Shown here piece by piece: positions 32,577 through 44,034 of a DNA stretch of 64,000 nucleotides (position 1 is its first letter; each line of letters opens with the position of its first letter). The position numbers and the translations under genes are program-made. The stretch comes from Anniella stebbinsi (Eukaryota > Chordata > Lepidosauria > Squamata > Anniellidae), in NCBI GenBank assembly GCA_029215795.1, contig JARDYH010000002.1:9045001-9109000 (forward strand), in the 5' to 3' direction. The notes beneath the pieces were generated by a model. The model was not told the DNA's origin and ran no database searches. It was given only the letters and a program-made list of their open reading frames with translations.

Positions 32577-32603
32577 TTGGGGGGGCAACAGATCAAATAT
32601 AAA
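32391..32603 (+). repeat. Tandem duplication built on (ATT)n and (GAT)n tracts
   Basis: A unit with GGTTTATTTCAATACGTTTT, an ATT run and CAACAGATCAAATATAAAT (32398-32477) recurs at 32514-32603 (GGTTCATTTCAATATGTTTT, ATT run, CAACAGATCAAATATAAAT). GAT repeats lie between (32494-32513). It is a local segmental duplication of about 115 bp whose ATT runs then diverged in length. Confidence 0.85.
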
Positions 32604-33166
32604 TCTAAATGCCTGCCAAATTATTCTTCAGTTTCTTCACATTTTGTTACATCTTAGGGCTGTTTCACGTATGCATGTTCGTCCCTCTTGTAAGTCTCAC
32701 TAAGGGACTACAGCATGTTCAAATAAGCTGACACCTATCAATCAGAACTTTCATATGCTCTGATATCAACTTAAAGTCAAACACCATGGTTTTCAGTCGA
32801 AATGACCCACACATTCTGGGCAGAGTAATCAAGAGGAGAACTAGTCAAGTGATGCCCATGCATGTATGGACCAGTCCTCATGGGCAAGGAACTTTAAATT
32901 CTTTATTTGGCTAACTAGCCTGTTCAGTTTCTACCTATGGAAAATAATAAACTATCAAGATAAATAGAAAGACTTTGTACTACTTCTGACATAGGAGCTA
33001 TCTGAAAGAATCTATCTTCATGGGTGCAGAACTCCATAGCATTGGCTGCCTTCTTGTATGTATGTGTCCTCACAAATGTTTAACTCTAGCTAGACCATAC
33101 CCAATGTTATTTCTCTTTGTCATAGAGGGAACTCCTTGAGAAATCTTGTAATTGCCTCCTGAGATA
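32604..33166. other. No recognised feature
   Basis: Unique-looking sequence. Confidence 0.4.
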
Positions 33167-33585
33167 CAGATGAATCAGGCAATTTTAGTTTCTCTCAGTT
33201 TCTCATTCACCCCCCGATCTTGTTTGATTCATCTTGAGAATTTCTCAAATCTCAAATTCAATTTATCCTGAACCTTGATTTTATGTTTTTAAAGTTTGCG
33301 TGGAAATTCATAAGCAGTTTGTCCATATTTCTCCTAACCTATGCATTCCATATGCATTTTACCCCAATAAACACTTTTTTTTTTTGCAGGAAGTTTTTCT
33401 AATGCAATCCATTTTTAGCATTATTTCCCCTAATATTGGCATGTTGCTGGGGAGTCTGTTGCGAAATCTGGAGAAGTGTGAACGTTGAAGGAAACTGGGT
33501 TTCAGTTCACAGAGTAGTCTAAAAGTGCAAAATCAGGCAGGTTTGCATTAAAATGTGAATGGAATGAATTCCTCCCCCATTCCTA
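33167..33585. mobile_element. Probable AT-rich MITE with TTTCTCTCAGTTTCTCAT arm
   Basis: The left part ATTTTAGTTTCTCTCAGTTT and right end ATTCCTA match the arm of 18252-18407 and 56040-56378. The interior carries repeated ATGCA(T/A) motifs. Confidence 0.45.
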
Positions 33586-33790
33586 TCCTCCATATGCATT
33601 TCAGGAACTACAGGAGTTACAACTGGGAAGCTTTCGCTCTATGTGCAGTTGCCTTAGTGTGGTGAGCCACCAGAACTACAGTTTAGAAGATCTTCCTGGA
33701 GAAAGAAATGTCCTCAAGCTTCAGACCTTTGCTGCCCACCCTTCTGGATAGGAGGGCTATAAAGAACATCCTGCTTGAGCTGGAATTTTG

Positions 33791-34356
33791 ACTTCCATCA
33801 CACCTAATTCTCCCCACCTGGTTTGCATTTTTTTTTACTCTGAGGCAAACGTGTCTCAAGCTTATGATCCCTTTCACCTGAATAGCTGCTCTTTCGCTCC
33901 TAAGGTCCTTTGCTCCGTTGCTCTTAAGCCCCGCCCCACCCCTCCCCTTCTCATTCTCCTTCTAGTCAGGTCCCTGGCTCTTTGGGGGTGTTGAGGGAGA
34001 ACAATCCTGTCTCTGCAGAGATTCAGGCATTGTATGATTTTTAAAAAAGCTTTCAAGCCTGGGATGCAAGGTTTGGGTTTTATATTGAGGCTTGGAGGTG
34101 GCTGCTGGGAGAGATCGCTTTTCCCTGCCAGGACCTGATGCAATCCATTCAAGCCCCAATTCCTTTAAAACTACACGGAGACTTAGGGCGCATTAAATGC
34201 GCTTAGGGAAAATAATCCAGACTTTTAGTGTTCCAGGAAAGTCTGGGGAAGAGGTGAGGTGTCAGCAGGACAGGCACAGCGTCATGTGAGTACCATGCTG
34301 CAAATCCACACACCAGGCATGGCAAGAGTGCACTAAATCGCTGGTGTGATGGAGGC
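33791..34356. mobile_element. Non-autonomous DNA transposon, CCATCACACC ends (second copy)
   Basis: Starts ACTTCCATCACACCTAATTC and ends TCGCTGGTGTGATGGAG. It matches 4997-5636 along its length (TTTCACCTGAATAGCTGCTC, GGGTTTTATATTGAGGCTTG, GGGCGCATTAAATGCGCTTA). Here the palindrome GCGCATTAAATGCGC is intact. Confidence 0.78.
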
Positions 34357-35186
34357 CTTTGCTAACCAATGTTACCAGCAAAACTCTTCTCAGTATGTGC
34401 CCTAACCCACCCACCCTGAATGCTCCTGGAATAATGGCACGGCAAAATTCCAGAAGCATTCTAGAGGATTATGGCTGGAAGTTTCCGAGAGTCCTATTGC
34501 TGGATGCTACAACCCAAGGGAAGAAAAAGAATACTCTATTTTAACATTAATTTTAAAGAAAAAGAAATTGCCACTTCTGAGCCTCCTCCCCCAAAACTAT
34601 TTGATTGTTTTCCCCTGAAATCAATTATTTTTGCCACCCCAAAAAAGAGTCGCTAACCATTAATAAACACTTTTTAGACTACCTTATTTTATGCCTAGCT
34701 TAGCAATGACGGGATCATGAAGGATGTGTTTGACCCAAAGGCCTTCCATTGTGGATCCCGCCCTATAAATTCATAACTGGTTCCCCACCACCACCCCCGG
34801 AGCCTTAAAACATTGCTTATCTGTTTGGATTAGTAAACACACACACACACACCCGACTTGTCACGTCTAACACAGTGTACAAATTGGAGTGTGTTTATGC
34901 TGTATCTCATTGCTTTTGAAACAAATGGCTTTTAAAAAGAGATCTAGTGCTGACAAGACTACAAAGCATTGCCATTTCTACACCTCTGCTTTTGCTGTCA
35001 GGGAGGGAAAATACCGCTCCAGTGTAGCTGGCAACTTTGCCACGCGACTGCTACAAATCTGAACAAGATTTGAAAGTGACGTCGGCGTGATGGTGCAAAG
35101 GGCATGGCAGTCCCAAGGTACACCTTTGACTTTAGATTAAACCCACGGAGGGAGCAGTAAAGGGGGGATGTAGTCTAATCCACAGG
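34357..35186. other. Low-repeat stretch; candidate conserved element
   Basis: The part at about 34900-35110 (CTCATTGCTTTTGAAACAAA, GCTGACAAGACTACAAAGCA) has conserved-element character. A CA run is at 34837-34853. No gene supported. Confidence 0.3.
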
Positions 35187-35375
35187 CATACGGACGGGGT
35201 GTGCCAAGTGTGCCCAGGCACACCCTAATAACTTTGGGGAGTCTCCACTTTCCCACCCACCTCCACTGCTCCCATCAGCAACAGTGCAAAAATAAAGCAG
35301 GCACAGCCGCAGTGCCTCCCGCTCCAATCCCTGCTGGCCCCCTGTGCACCATTTGTTTAATGCGTCACACACCCT
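35187..35375. mobile_element. hAT fragment related to the CATARGC family
   Basis: GGCATACGGACGGGGTGTGC, CAGGCACACCCTAAT and the later CACACACCCTAAGAG share the GGTGTGC/GCACACCCTAAT pair of 20599-20835. Ends are unclear. Confidence 0.45.
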
Positions 35376-35799
35376 AAGAGCTTGGGGAGCACCCCTCCAT
35401 GCCCCTCCTTTTCCCCAGTGTGCATGAAGAGAGAAAGCTCAGCTCAGCTCTGGGTGGCTTTGGAGAGGCAGTGAAGCTGGAGCAGAGAGCGAGAGGTATT
35501 GAGTGCTGACTGCTGAGGTAAACTGATTGAAAGCCGATTATCCCAAATAGCATCCTTGCCTCCCCCAGCGGGGGAAGTGGTGCCCGACCCTGACACAACG
35601 TCTGCGGGGAAGTAAGGCCCAGTGAGTTGCGCCAGATTTGATCCCCAGTAACTATGCAGAGAATTGAAGCCTTGGCTTATATTTGTGAGACGGTGCTGCT
35701 GTGTAGTGGTAAGAACAACATTGGCTTTACACTGGGTGGGGGGCAAACCTGCAAGCTTCCTGGGTGACTTTGAGCCATACTACCATGACCAGATCATAG
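35376..35799. other. Mostly unrecognised; SINE remnant near 35700
   Basis: TGTGTAGTGGTAAGAAC (35701) and CCTGGGTGACTTTGAGCCAT (35759) resemble a decayed copy of the tRNA-derived SINE. The rest is unassigned. Confidence 0.35.
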
Positions 35800-36195
35800 G
35801 GTGAACTTTGTATCTTTCGTGTATCAGCAGTTATATGTATTCTACTTTTAGGGTTTATGCAAATTTAGCATCTTAGACATGACATTTGGCCAGATTCCAA
35901 CATTATGTGACATCCTGTTTTGCCTCACCCATTTGCCTAGATGCTAAAAGTCTTCTTAGTGCTGATTCTGGTGGGTTTAGTTCTCTATATAAGAATGCAC
36001 ATTGCATATTAAATTTTAGTCAGAACCCCTTGTTCTGACTCCAACGCGTGTTGTTCAATAAAGCTTTCTTCTGAGGACTGATTCGTATTGTGAGCATATT
36101 TTGCCCCCCCCCCCACTGTAATCCGACTTAAGTTGCTAGCGGGACGCTAACTCCATTGAGTTAGTGGGTGGTCAACCATCATTCGGGGTGGGTCC
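35800..36195 (+). mobile_element. Probable solo LTR (retrovirus-like)
   Basis: The layout is that of an LTR: a U3-like block, a TATA box in CTCTATATAAGAATGC (35982-35997), then about 60 bases later the polyadenylation signal TTCAATAAAGC (36055-36065), and a U5-like block. No gag, pol or env sequence lies on either side, so it is best read as a solo LTR. Ends and target duplication are not resolved. Confidence 0.55.
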
Positions 36196-36360
36196 CTTTA
36201 GAGTCTTCCCTAGACACATATCTAGGCCTTAAGAAATGCCTAAGCACTTGGAGAAATAGAAGGAAGGTCTTTCTCATAGAGATCTGTTCCTTGCCAATGA
36301 AGTGACTCCTTTCTCATAAGAGGGGTTCACTAGACCACCCAGGAGGGCTAAAAAATCCCC

Positions 36361-36472
36361 CCACACCATCTGTCAGGTTGGCTTTAAGGTAAATTCCTGC
36401 ATTGAGCAGGGGGTTGGACTCGATGGCCTTAGAGGCTCATTCCAACTCTACTATTCTGTGATTCTCTGATGG
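36361..36472 (+). mobile_element. CR1 3' end fragment
   Basis: GGTAAATTCCTGCATTGAGC, GGTTGGACTCGATGGCCTTA and TTCTGTGATTCTCTGATG, the standard CR1 terminus also seen at 10150-10235. Confidence 0.85.
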
Positions 36473-37271
36473 GCAGTCAGGGTCTCCTTGCAATGATAAG
36501 ATTGAACGGAAATGTTGGGTACAAGGGATGAAGCCATAAAATGTAAACTAAGGGCTGATTCACACACATGGCTTGGCTTCCTCTGCTACAGGCCAGAAGG
36601 GCTGGGAGAGAAAAGGAAAAAGGGGGGGAAGAATAGCAGTGCCCCCAGGCCTATCTTGTGCCACCTTAAAGACAGAGTTGCAGCACAATCCTATGTCTAC
36701 TCAGAAGTAAGCCCCACTGAGAACAATGTAATAGGTAAATGTGCATAGAGGTAAATGTGCATAGAATTTCAGCCTGAAAAAAAAGCTGTGCATAGAATTT
36801 CAGCCTGAAAAAAAAGCAGGAGAAGGGGATAAAGATGAAGCCATTGCAGAAACAGAATAGACAGCTGTGGGCTTTTAAATCCACATTTAAACACTATATT
36901 AAGTACAACAATGATTAGTGTCCCTAAACATACATAGAGTTTCTCTCCTTCAGTCATCCATAACTGCATTTCAGTCCCAATCAAATAATCACCACAGTGA
37001 ACCAGCTAGGTTTTCTATGGGAAAACTCTGTACATGGTGACAGATATTTATTTTGAATTTTAATTAATACATATATTATCCTTTCCTATAACAAAATGGT
37101 ACTTACTCCGAAGTACATGTGTTCAGCATCAGGGCAGCACAGGGCAATCCTATTTTATTCCTTTAGTTATGCTAACGTGTCATGAGTTAAAGGCACAATC
37201 CTTACGTTGTCCTAAGTTATTTGGGCCCTAATCACAAGTGGAAGGGAAGAGGGTGGATAGGGTACCTATGA

Positions 37272-37306
<35 letters not shown>

Positions 37307-37571
37307 ATTGAAACAACAATGCACATGCCCGCCACACAACCGTGGAACTGTGCCGTGCCATATTGTTCCCTTACCTCTCCCTGCTCCATGATTGCTCCAT
37401 AGTCCTCCCACTGCTGTGGCTGCATATCTCAGTGGCCACGATGGTGGGAATCAGGTCATGCTGGATGCTCTCACCGGTGCACAGTAATCTCAACCAATAA
37501 GAAAGACTGTACTAGCTGGAGTGTTGCTGGAAGCTGCAGCCACTCTGGCAGCCTACTCTATGGTTGCCCCA

Positions 37572-37602
<31 letters not shown>

Positions 37603-37755
37603 GAATTACCATTTCTAACAATGCAGAGCCCAACAGATGACATCATAAGCCACTCCAAGGCCCCTTAACCTCACTGCAGGGGCCAGTTACCCAGGGTGGC
37701 TTGTTAGCCATCGTTGCCAGTTTATGGAGGAAAAAAGGGCAAGAGGAAACATGGC
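36473..37755. other. Mixed low-complexity and unrecognised sequence
   Basis: It contains a 31-bp tandem duplication (36757-36818), a fragment CACAATCCTATGTCTACTCA (36674) of a common reptile repeat whose class I cannot name, a GA run (37276-37306) and a CTAT run (37570-37603). No gene supported. Confidence 0.5.
36757..36818 (+). repeat. 31-bp tandem duplication
   Basis: GTGCATAGAATTTCAGCCTG followed by an A run and GCT/GCA occurs twice in a row (36757-36787, 36788-36818). Confidence 0.9.
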
Positions 37756-38228
37756 AGAGGTGTACAAAATTATGCTTGGTGTGGAGGATGTAGATAGTGA
37801 GATATTTCTCTCTCTCCTTCATAATATTAGAACCTGAGGTCATCTCATGAAGCTGATTGGTGGAAGATTCAGGACAAATAAAAGGAAGTACTTCTTCACA
37901 CAGCACAGAGTTAAACTATGGAATTCACTACTACAAGATATAGTGATGGCCACCAATTTGGATGGCTTTAAAAGAGGGTTGGATAAATTCCTGGAGGAGA
38001 AGGCTATCCATGGCTACTAGATCTGATGGCAATGTTCTACTTCCTCCAGAATCTAATGCAGTAAGCCTATATACACCAGTTGATGGGTAACATGGGTGGA
38101 AGGGTGGTGTTGCACTCATGTGCTGCTTGTGGGTTCATGGTCAACAGGTGGTTGGCCACTGTGTGAACAGAGTGCTGGGTTAGATGGACCCTTGGTCTAA
38201 TCCAGCAGGGCTCTTCTTATGTTCTTAG
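37756..38228 (+). mobile_element. CR1-type LINE 3' end
   Basis: Complete standard tail: CTCATGAAGCTGATTGGTGG, TTGGATGGCTTTAAAAGAGG, GTTGGCCACTGTGTGAACAG and TTCTTATGTTCTTA. Confidence 0.92.
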
Positions 38229-39254
38229 TTTTACAGGCAGCTATTACCTCCCAACCTAACAACTAGTTCACAGTGATGCCAGGCCATGAAAAATGCTGTC
38301 TCAATTCCCATTTTGTTGTGCTCCAAGCTACTGAGATGCCACCACTACATTTTAATTTTGTGCAGACAAACTGACAGAGTCAAGCACCTCCTTTAAGGCA
38401 TTTTTAAAAAGGGAAAGAACAAAAAGAGAGAGACGGCAATGTTTTAGGGTGACAGAGAGAGGGGCAGTACTTTGTAGGAGTAATACGCTGTATCTCTCTA
38501 TTGATGATCAACTTGTAGATGTGCAAATAAACCCAAACATTACATAAATGCCTTAAGTCTCCAGTGATCTCCCCTCCAAAGGAAACCAATGCTGTGTAGC
38601 TGCTGCCCCAGGAACATCTCACTGCTCGGGGAAGTGGGTAGCGCACAGCAATTGTCCGCTTTGCCGATGAGAATTCTTCAATGCCGTCGTTTTCAAGAAG
38701 ATGCCAACCCAAATCTGACTTCCTCTGATGAAAATGAATACTGGAATTGGCTTTCTGACTTTGAAAAACACTATTTATTTAGCTCTGGCATATGACTAGG
38801 GGTGCAAGAAGTGTCAGACTGCCGTATTCAATTCCCTTTGTTATGTCCTTAGGTCTTGTTGGATGCTTAGGAAGAATGACAAGTCTTGGCCATTTGCCTT
38901 TTTTCTACTGTGCTTCAACTTGACAGTTGTTGACTGCAAGGAAGCTTTGATGGTGCCTTCCCTGTCTCTTTTGTTTTCTGGAATGCTTTCTTCTTCTTCT
39001 TCTTTGTGCCAAAACTCTCCTTTCTCACCACCCTGGATGCCTGAAGGGGGCTCCTCTCAAAACCCATGCACCCAAATTCCAATGCATTTTTTAAAAAAAT
39101 CCTCAATGAGTTTAGCTTGCCTTCTTTCCAAAGCAAAGGAACTAGGCAATTTCAAGATTTCATGTGCAGAAGAAGGGAACCAAAATGATCAAGATGCAAG
39201 AGCATCCCCCCTATTAGGAAAACATGCAATGTCTTGGGGGGGGAGAGGAAGGTG
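38229..39254. other. No recognised feature
   Basis: Unique-looking sequence. The open frame at 38863-39255 shows no domain and is not called. Confidence 0.4.
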
Positions 39255-39400
39255 AGCATGGGGAGACATCATAGAGGAGTATCATGACTGGTGAAGAGAG
39301 AAGGTGGAAATGGACACATTTTTCTCTCTCCTTTATAATATTAGAACCCAGGATCACTCCTGGAAGCTAATTATAGAACAGACTAAGAATGATGGGAGGG
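39255..39400 (+). mobile_element. CR1 remnant
   Basis: TTATAATATTAGAACCCAGG and CCTGGAAGCTAATTATAG match the part of the CR1 tail at 37815-37860. Confidence 0.55.
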
Positions 39401-39676
39401 AGCTTGTCCATTACGTATTTATTTATTTGTTAATTAATTAATTAAATGTTGTTGTTACTGGGCAAGGTCCCCATCCTCATAATTTCTATGGTTTCTCGGG
39501 GTCTGTCTGAGGATGACCAAAGAAAGCTTGAAAAGACAAAGACAAAGCCTGGTGGAGCTTGCCATTCTCCTACATCTCCTTGCAAGCTTCCCTTGCTTCC
39601 CAAACAAACTTGTTCTCATAAAGTGTAACTGGGGAAACTGCAGCTTGGATGTTTTTGAGCATGCTGAGCAGTCTTA

Positions 39677-40158
39677 GGCCATGTCTACACCATGCAGTTA
39701 TCCCGGGGTCGTCTCTAGGTCATCCCTGTCCATCCAAATGATGCACAGGGAATCCTGGGGTCAACCGGGGACAACCAAAGACTTTCCCTGGGACAACTGA
39801 ACATGGGGATGTTTGGGGTTTTGGTTTTTTTTTTGCAGTCCCAGGACAACGCCGAGGACTACATCTGGTGTGGAGCAGGCTCTCGGGTCCTCAAATGGGC
39901 ACGGAGCTGCATGGGGTGGCTCCGTGCCTATGGGGGTGGAGGGGGGGGCAGCAATTTCACAATTTTTTTTACTTATCTTTTCTCCCGACTGGGCTCCTCT
40001 TCTTTAATTTTTTTTAAAAAAATGGCACCTACAATATCCCTCTGCCCTTCCAGGATGTTGTGTGGCCGTATAGATGCTGGGGGAGGATCGCAGAAGCAGG
40101 TAAGTCCATGATCCTCCCCCCTCCCCCCTGCTACACCCTTAAGTGTAGATGCACCCCT
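39677..40158. mobile_element. MITE of the CTACACC family
   Basis: Starts GGCCATGTCTACACC and continues TTATCCCGGGGTCGTCTC. It ends AAGTGTAGATGCACCCC. The interior matches 45105-45599 in reverse. Donor-like CAGGTAAGT on plus lies at 40097-40105 and AGATAAGT on minus at 39971-39978. Confidence 0.75.
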
Positions 40159-40517
40159 AGCTTGCATGCCTCCCCATTCAGTTCAAGGAAATGATACAGG
40201 AAACTACAATTCCCATGCTCCAAGCAGAAAAGGAAACACCAATGTAGGCTTGGGATCATCCAGGCATTAGAGAAACAGCCTACAAGGCCTCTTGCCTGCC
40301 AGCCAGCCAACCCTTCCCTTTCCTCTCACCTGCTTCCCAAAGGAATGTTTGCTGGTAAAAGCAGACAATTTACAAGGAGAGGTGGCTCTCCATAAACCTA
40401 ATATGAGCAGAGCCCGAACTTCACGGTCAGCGTATAACAGATACATCATCTCATACTCATTGTTCCACTCTTATCACATCATCTCTATCACATTGTTGTT
40501 GTTGTTGTTCTTGTTAC

Positions 40518-40783
40518 TGATGTGGTGTAGTGGCTAGAGTGTTGGACTGGGAGTCAGGAGATCAGGGTTCTAGTCCCCACTCAGTCATGGAAGCTCGCTG
40601 GGTGACTTTGGGCCAGTCATAGACTCTCAGCCCAAACTACCTTACAGGGTGGTTGTTGTGAGGATTTCAAAAATGGAGAGGAGGAAGAGGAGGATTATGT
40701 ATGCAATCTAGGGTTCCTTGGAGGAAAAAAAAGATGGGATATAAATATAATTAATAAATAAATAAATAAATAAATAAATAAAT
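40518..40783 (+). mobile_element. tRNA-derived SINE with (AAAT)n tail
   Basis: TGTGGTGTAGTGGCTAGAGT (A box region), GGGTTCTAGTCCCCACTC (B box region), GTGACTTTGGGCCAGTCATA and GGTTGTTGTGAGGATTTC, then TATAAATATAATTAATAAAT and AAAT repeats to 40783. Confidence 0.92.
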
Positions 40784-40785
40784 GT

Positions 40786-41145
40786 GCAAATCAGCAAAGG
40801 TCTTTGAATTCCTTCTCAAAGCTCGTTCCAACTGAAATCTTCTTTTCACCTAATAATCCATGCATATTTTTTCCAAATGTAGGCATCAGTTGTGCACACC
40901 TTTGAACTGTATGCATTCTCATCCTATTGATTTGTGCGCATTTCTCAGTATACACCTTTTCCATGCATATTTTCACCGGCACACATTCTGTCAAACACAT
41001 TTTCTTTGATCTGTGAATCACATTCCAAGCTTGGAAATTTACGAACGTTGACCGCAGATTGTGTTCGGGTCTATGCTCTGTCTGGAAGGTGAAAACTGGG
41101 GAAATGCGGTAAAAAATGAACTGCAATGACTATATCATGGGATGT
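40786..41145. mobile_element. AT-rich MITE, TGCATATTTT family, copy 1
   Basis: Matches 45716-46117 in order: CTTTGAATTCC, CATGCATATTTTTTCCAAAT, TCAAACACATTTTCT, GACCGCAGATTGTG and ATGCTCTGTCTGGAAGGTG. No clean termini. Confidence 0.6.
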
Positions 41146-41809
41146 ATCCCCATCCTTCACCCTGAAAAGCATAGGTCCACCAGAAAAGCAAAACTAAGAA
41201 GATTTTGGCTAAAACCCAACTTTTTTATTTTCTTTCTAACCGAGCAATCAAGCTCTGCATCGTATCTGTCTGCCTGGCAAACAAAATAGGACAAGAGTGG
41301 TATGAAGCAGTTCCTTCGAGCACTGGAGTCAAGCCAATATAATTACTCTCATCCCATTTTCCCCCTGTGGCAGCTGTGAGAAATCAAAATGCAGATGCCA
41401 GTGATGAGAAACCAAAGGGGGGGTTGGGGAGTTGGTGCCAAGGGCTTCCATCACCCTGCCAAAACCGCAGGAAGCACCAACTTTGTGGTCACAAATCCAA
41501 TTTGAATCCTAACACCTGATAGCTAGTGATCAGTTGAGAAGAGGCTCCCTTCAGGCAGATCTAATAGCAACAACAAGATCTGAGCGCCTGCCTTTAATTG
41601 CTTGGCGGTGGGGACTGAATGGCAATGGAGAAGCTGTTGTAGGCAGGCAATTGTGATGCCACCCCGTTGCTCTGCCTTGATTTCTCTTATTAAATCAAAG
41701 GTTCTTAACCAAGGGGTATGGCTATCAGAATGATGCCCATTTACTCTGTGACTTGCTATCCTTGTCTGGTCTCCCAGCAGCCCAGCCCAGGACTCTATAC
41801 TCATTGGCT
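41146..41809. other. Low-repeat stretch; candidate conserved element
   Basis: The part at 41220-41400 (ACCGAGCAATCAAGCTCTGC, AATATAATTACTCTCATCCC) looks like a conserved non-coding element. No gene supported. Confidence 0.3.
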
Positions 41810-42024
41810 CAATTCGGATGACACAATAGTCAATGGTGGGTTGACTAAACCTAACCCTAACCCTAGGGGGCACTCCCCACACAACATGGTAATAAATAAT
41901 CAACTGTGGTGTGGATAAGGATCAGCGCTGAGTTGACTATGGCAGCATTCGGATGACACAATAGTCAAAACAACTGACGATTGTTTCCCCCACACCAGTT
42001 TATTGTGTCGTCCGAATTGAGCCA
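41810..42024. mobile_element. MITE, GGCTCAATTCGGATGACAC ends
   Basis: Ends TGGCTCAATTCGGATGACAC and GTGTCGTCCGAATTGAGCCA are near-perfect inverted repeats. An internal ATTCGGATGACACAATAG repeats the left end (41949). It abuts the LTR-flank sequence at 42025. The related element is at 44389-44855. Confidence 0.78.
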
Positions 42025-42034
42025 CTCTTTCCCT

Positions 42035-42600
42035 TCAGCTGCCACCATTGAATCCTGTACCCTACCTCAGGTACCTCACAAAACACTCCAGTGTGAAACA
42101 AAAAGAAAGTTTATTAACAACAAATAAGGTTATGCAGTTAAAGAGCGTAATGGTCTCATTTGTTTTGGTACAGTTCCATATACAACCCTGCCTACACTAC
42201 TCCCTACACTACACTATCTCTCCTCCCCTCACTCTGTTCCCCAAAATAACAAAACACATTGTTCCTACACTAAAGCTCAACCCTCCAAAGACAACCCCCA
42301 GATCTCAACTAAATCTCTCTCACACATACAATCTCTCCTGCTTCCCTTAACTCCTCCCCCTCACTACTAACAACCAGTCCAGACCTTTGAACCACCAGCC
42401 ACTCAGCATTCACCTCATATTCGCTCCATTCTTCAAACACTTCCAACTGAACTGCTTCTCAGCTATCTCCTCCCAGTCCCTGCTAACTAACTATCAACCT
42501 TGTTCCAACAGTACACACAGCAAATACATCTTTAAACCACAAACGTTATTAAACCAGTGAACTGCTTACATTACAAAGCATGCATTAAACAGCAAAACAT
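42035..42600 (-). mobile_element. LTR of an LTR retroelement, minus strand, with primer-binding-like site
   Basis: On the minus strand a long U3-like region leads to TAATAAACTTTC (42108-42119) as polyadenylation signal, then ends at 42048 and is followed by TGGTGGCAGCTGA (42047-42035). The same 13 bases follow the LTR at 27540. The pyrimidine-rich plus-strand text (CTCCTCCC, CTCTCTCACAC) mirrors the purine-rich U3 of the other copy. Internal genes are absent: a MITE lies directly beyond. Confidence 0.55.
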
Positions 42601-42726
42601 CATAGCAATGTCTCATATTCAATATACTTAGACTAATTTGGAGTCTTGTGGATAATTGCTGCCATGCCTGGAACACCTACACATTTGGGACACCCGACAC
42701 TGTCTTCAGTGGATGCGGGAAACACT

Positions 42727-43291
42727 GGCCCTTTCCACACCAGCCATTTTTCGAGGGGCTGCCTCTGCCTGCTCGTGGAGAGTCTGCATGATGCACAGAG
42801 CATCCGGCAAGCAGGCAGGGGCCAGCCCTCCATTTTCCTGGGAGTTCAGGGAACGCTATTATCCCGGTTCGTTCCCTGCTCCCAGGAAGGAAGCGAGATG
42901 GGCGGCTGGTGTGGACGCCCATCCTGGGCGCAGCCACGCTTACTCGCGAGTAAGCGTGGCTGCACCGATGGCCATGGAGCCGCACCGCGCTACTTCGAGG
43001 CCATCAGGAGGGGGGACAGCGAAATCGCCATCCCTAGGATGGCAGGGAGGAGGGGGCGTGATTGCGTGTGGTTTTTTTTTTTTTAAAAAAAACTAACCTT
43101 TTGCGCATGAGAGTTCGTGCGCTCCTCTGCAGATCTTTTGTTTAAAAAAATGGCTGGTACAACTTGTGGTGGCCCAGGAGAGGCCTGGGCCATCACATTA
43201 TGATGCGGCCTCATTGTGCCGAACCCAGAAGTGGCTACTTCTGTGTTTCCCTGCTTCCCGCCCTCTCCGCCCCAATGGTGCGGAAAGGGCC
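42727..43291. mobile_element. MITE, GGCCCTTTCCACACCA ends
   Basis: Ends GGCCCTTTCCACACCA and TGGTGCGGAAAGGGCC are inverted. Flanks ACT and ATT fit a 3-bp duplication with one change. The middle holds a strong hairpin (CAGCCACGCTTACTCGCGAG and its complement, 42932-42965). A donor-like AAGGTTAGT on minus (43091-43099) sits beside an A/T tract, as in the CTACACC family. Confidence 0.78.
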
Positions 43292-43772
43292 ATTGTGTGT
43301 TGGATTCAGTGGGTTTTATGCACTGTTAGTGTAATGGAAGTCCCAATCATTTCAATTGGTCTACTTCACTTAGAAGTGTCAACAGATGAACGTTTCATCT
43401 CACACCCGTTCCTATCCACTTACAGATGTTCGCAGGTCCATTTGATGATGATGTTTGCCTCCCACGCGTCTCCTGCTCCTTCTGTCCTTCTTTCTGTCAC
43501 AAATTAAGTTCCCGGTAAGTCTGTTTTTTTAAAAAAAAAAATGAAATGTGCTGCCATTTCCCACTGTACGCAGGAAAAGCGGCTGGATAAAAGCACCCAC
43601 TGAATGGGCCGCGTGGTCATTGTTTACTTTCTCCTTCTTCCACTATGTGAAGAAAGAGGAAGTATCATGGGTAAGAAGGGAGGGGGAAAGTGATGGTAAG
43701 GAAACACGACCCCTCCATCTAATGATGCTGTAGGACTAGATACAGCTCTTAGTAAAAACAAAGGCAGACATG
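43292..43772. other. No recognised feature
   Basis: Unique-looking sequence. Confidence 0.4.
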
Positions 43773-43995
43773 GGCCGGATCTACACCAAGCAGGATATAG
43801 TGGTATGAAAGTGGTATATGAAAGGCAGGAGCCACACCAAGCAGGATATAGAGGTATATGGCATGTGTCAATGGGCCCCAACAGTTGTCAGTGCACTTTA
43901 ACACCGCTCTAAAGCAGTAGTGTGGCTCCTGCCTTTTATATACCGCTTTCATACCACTTTCGTAGTGCTATATCCTGCTTGGTGTAGATGAGGCC
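43773..43995. mobile_element. GGCC-ended MITE with ATG duplication
   Basis: Starts GGCCGGATCTACACCAAGCA and ends TTGGTGTAGATGAGGCC, flanked by ATG (43770-43772, 43996-43998). The arms repeat AGCAGGATATAG(T/C) and TATACC.CTTTCATACCA. The left arm contains an extra tandem copy of CACACCAAGCAGGATATAG. Confidence 0.88.
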
Positions 43996-44034
43996 ATGGT
44001 GTGGATGAAATAGATGCAGAGCTTCTCCCCACTC

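Noticed and set aside
41844..41866. CCTAACCCTAACCCTA, telomere-like
   Set aside because: Only about three units inside a MITE. Too short to call an interstitial telomere.
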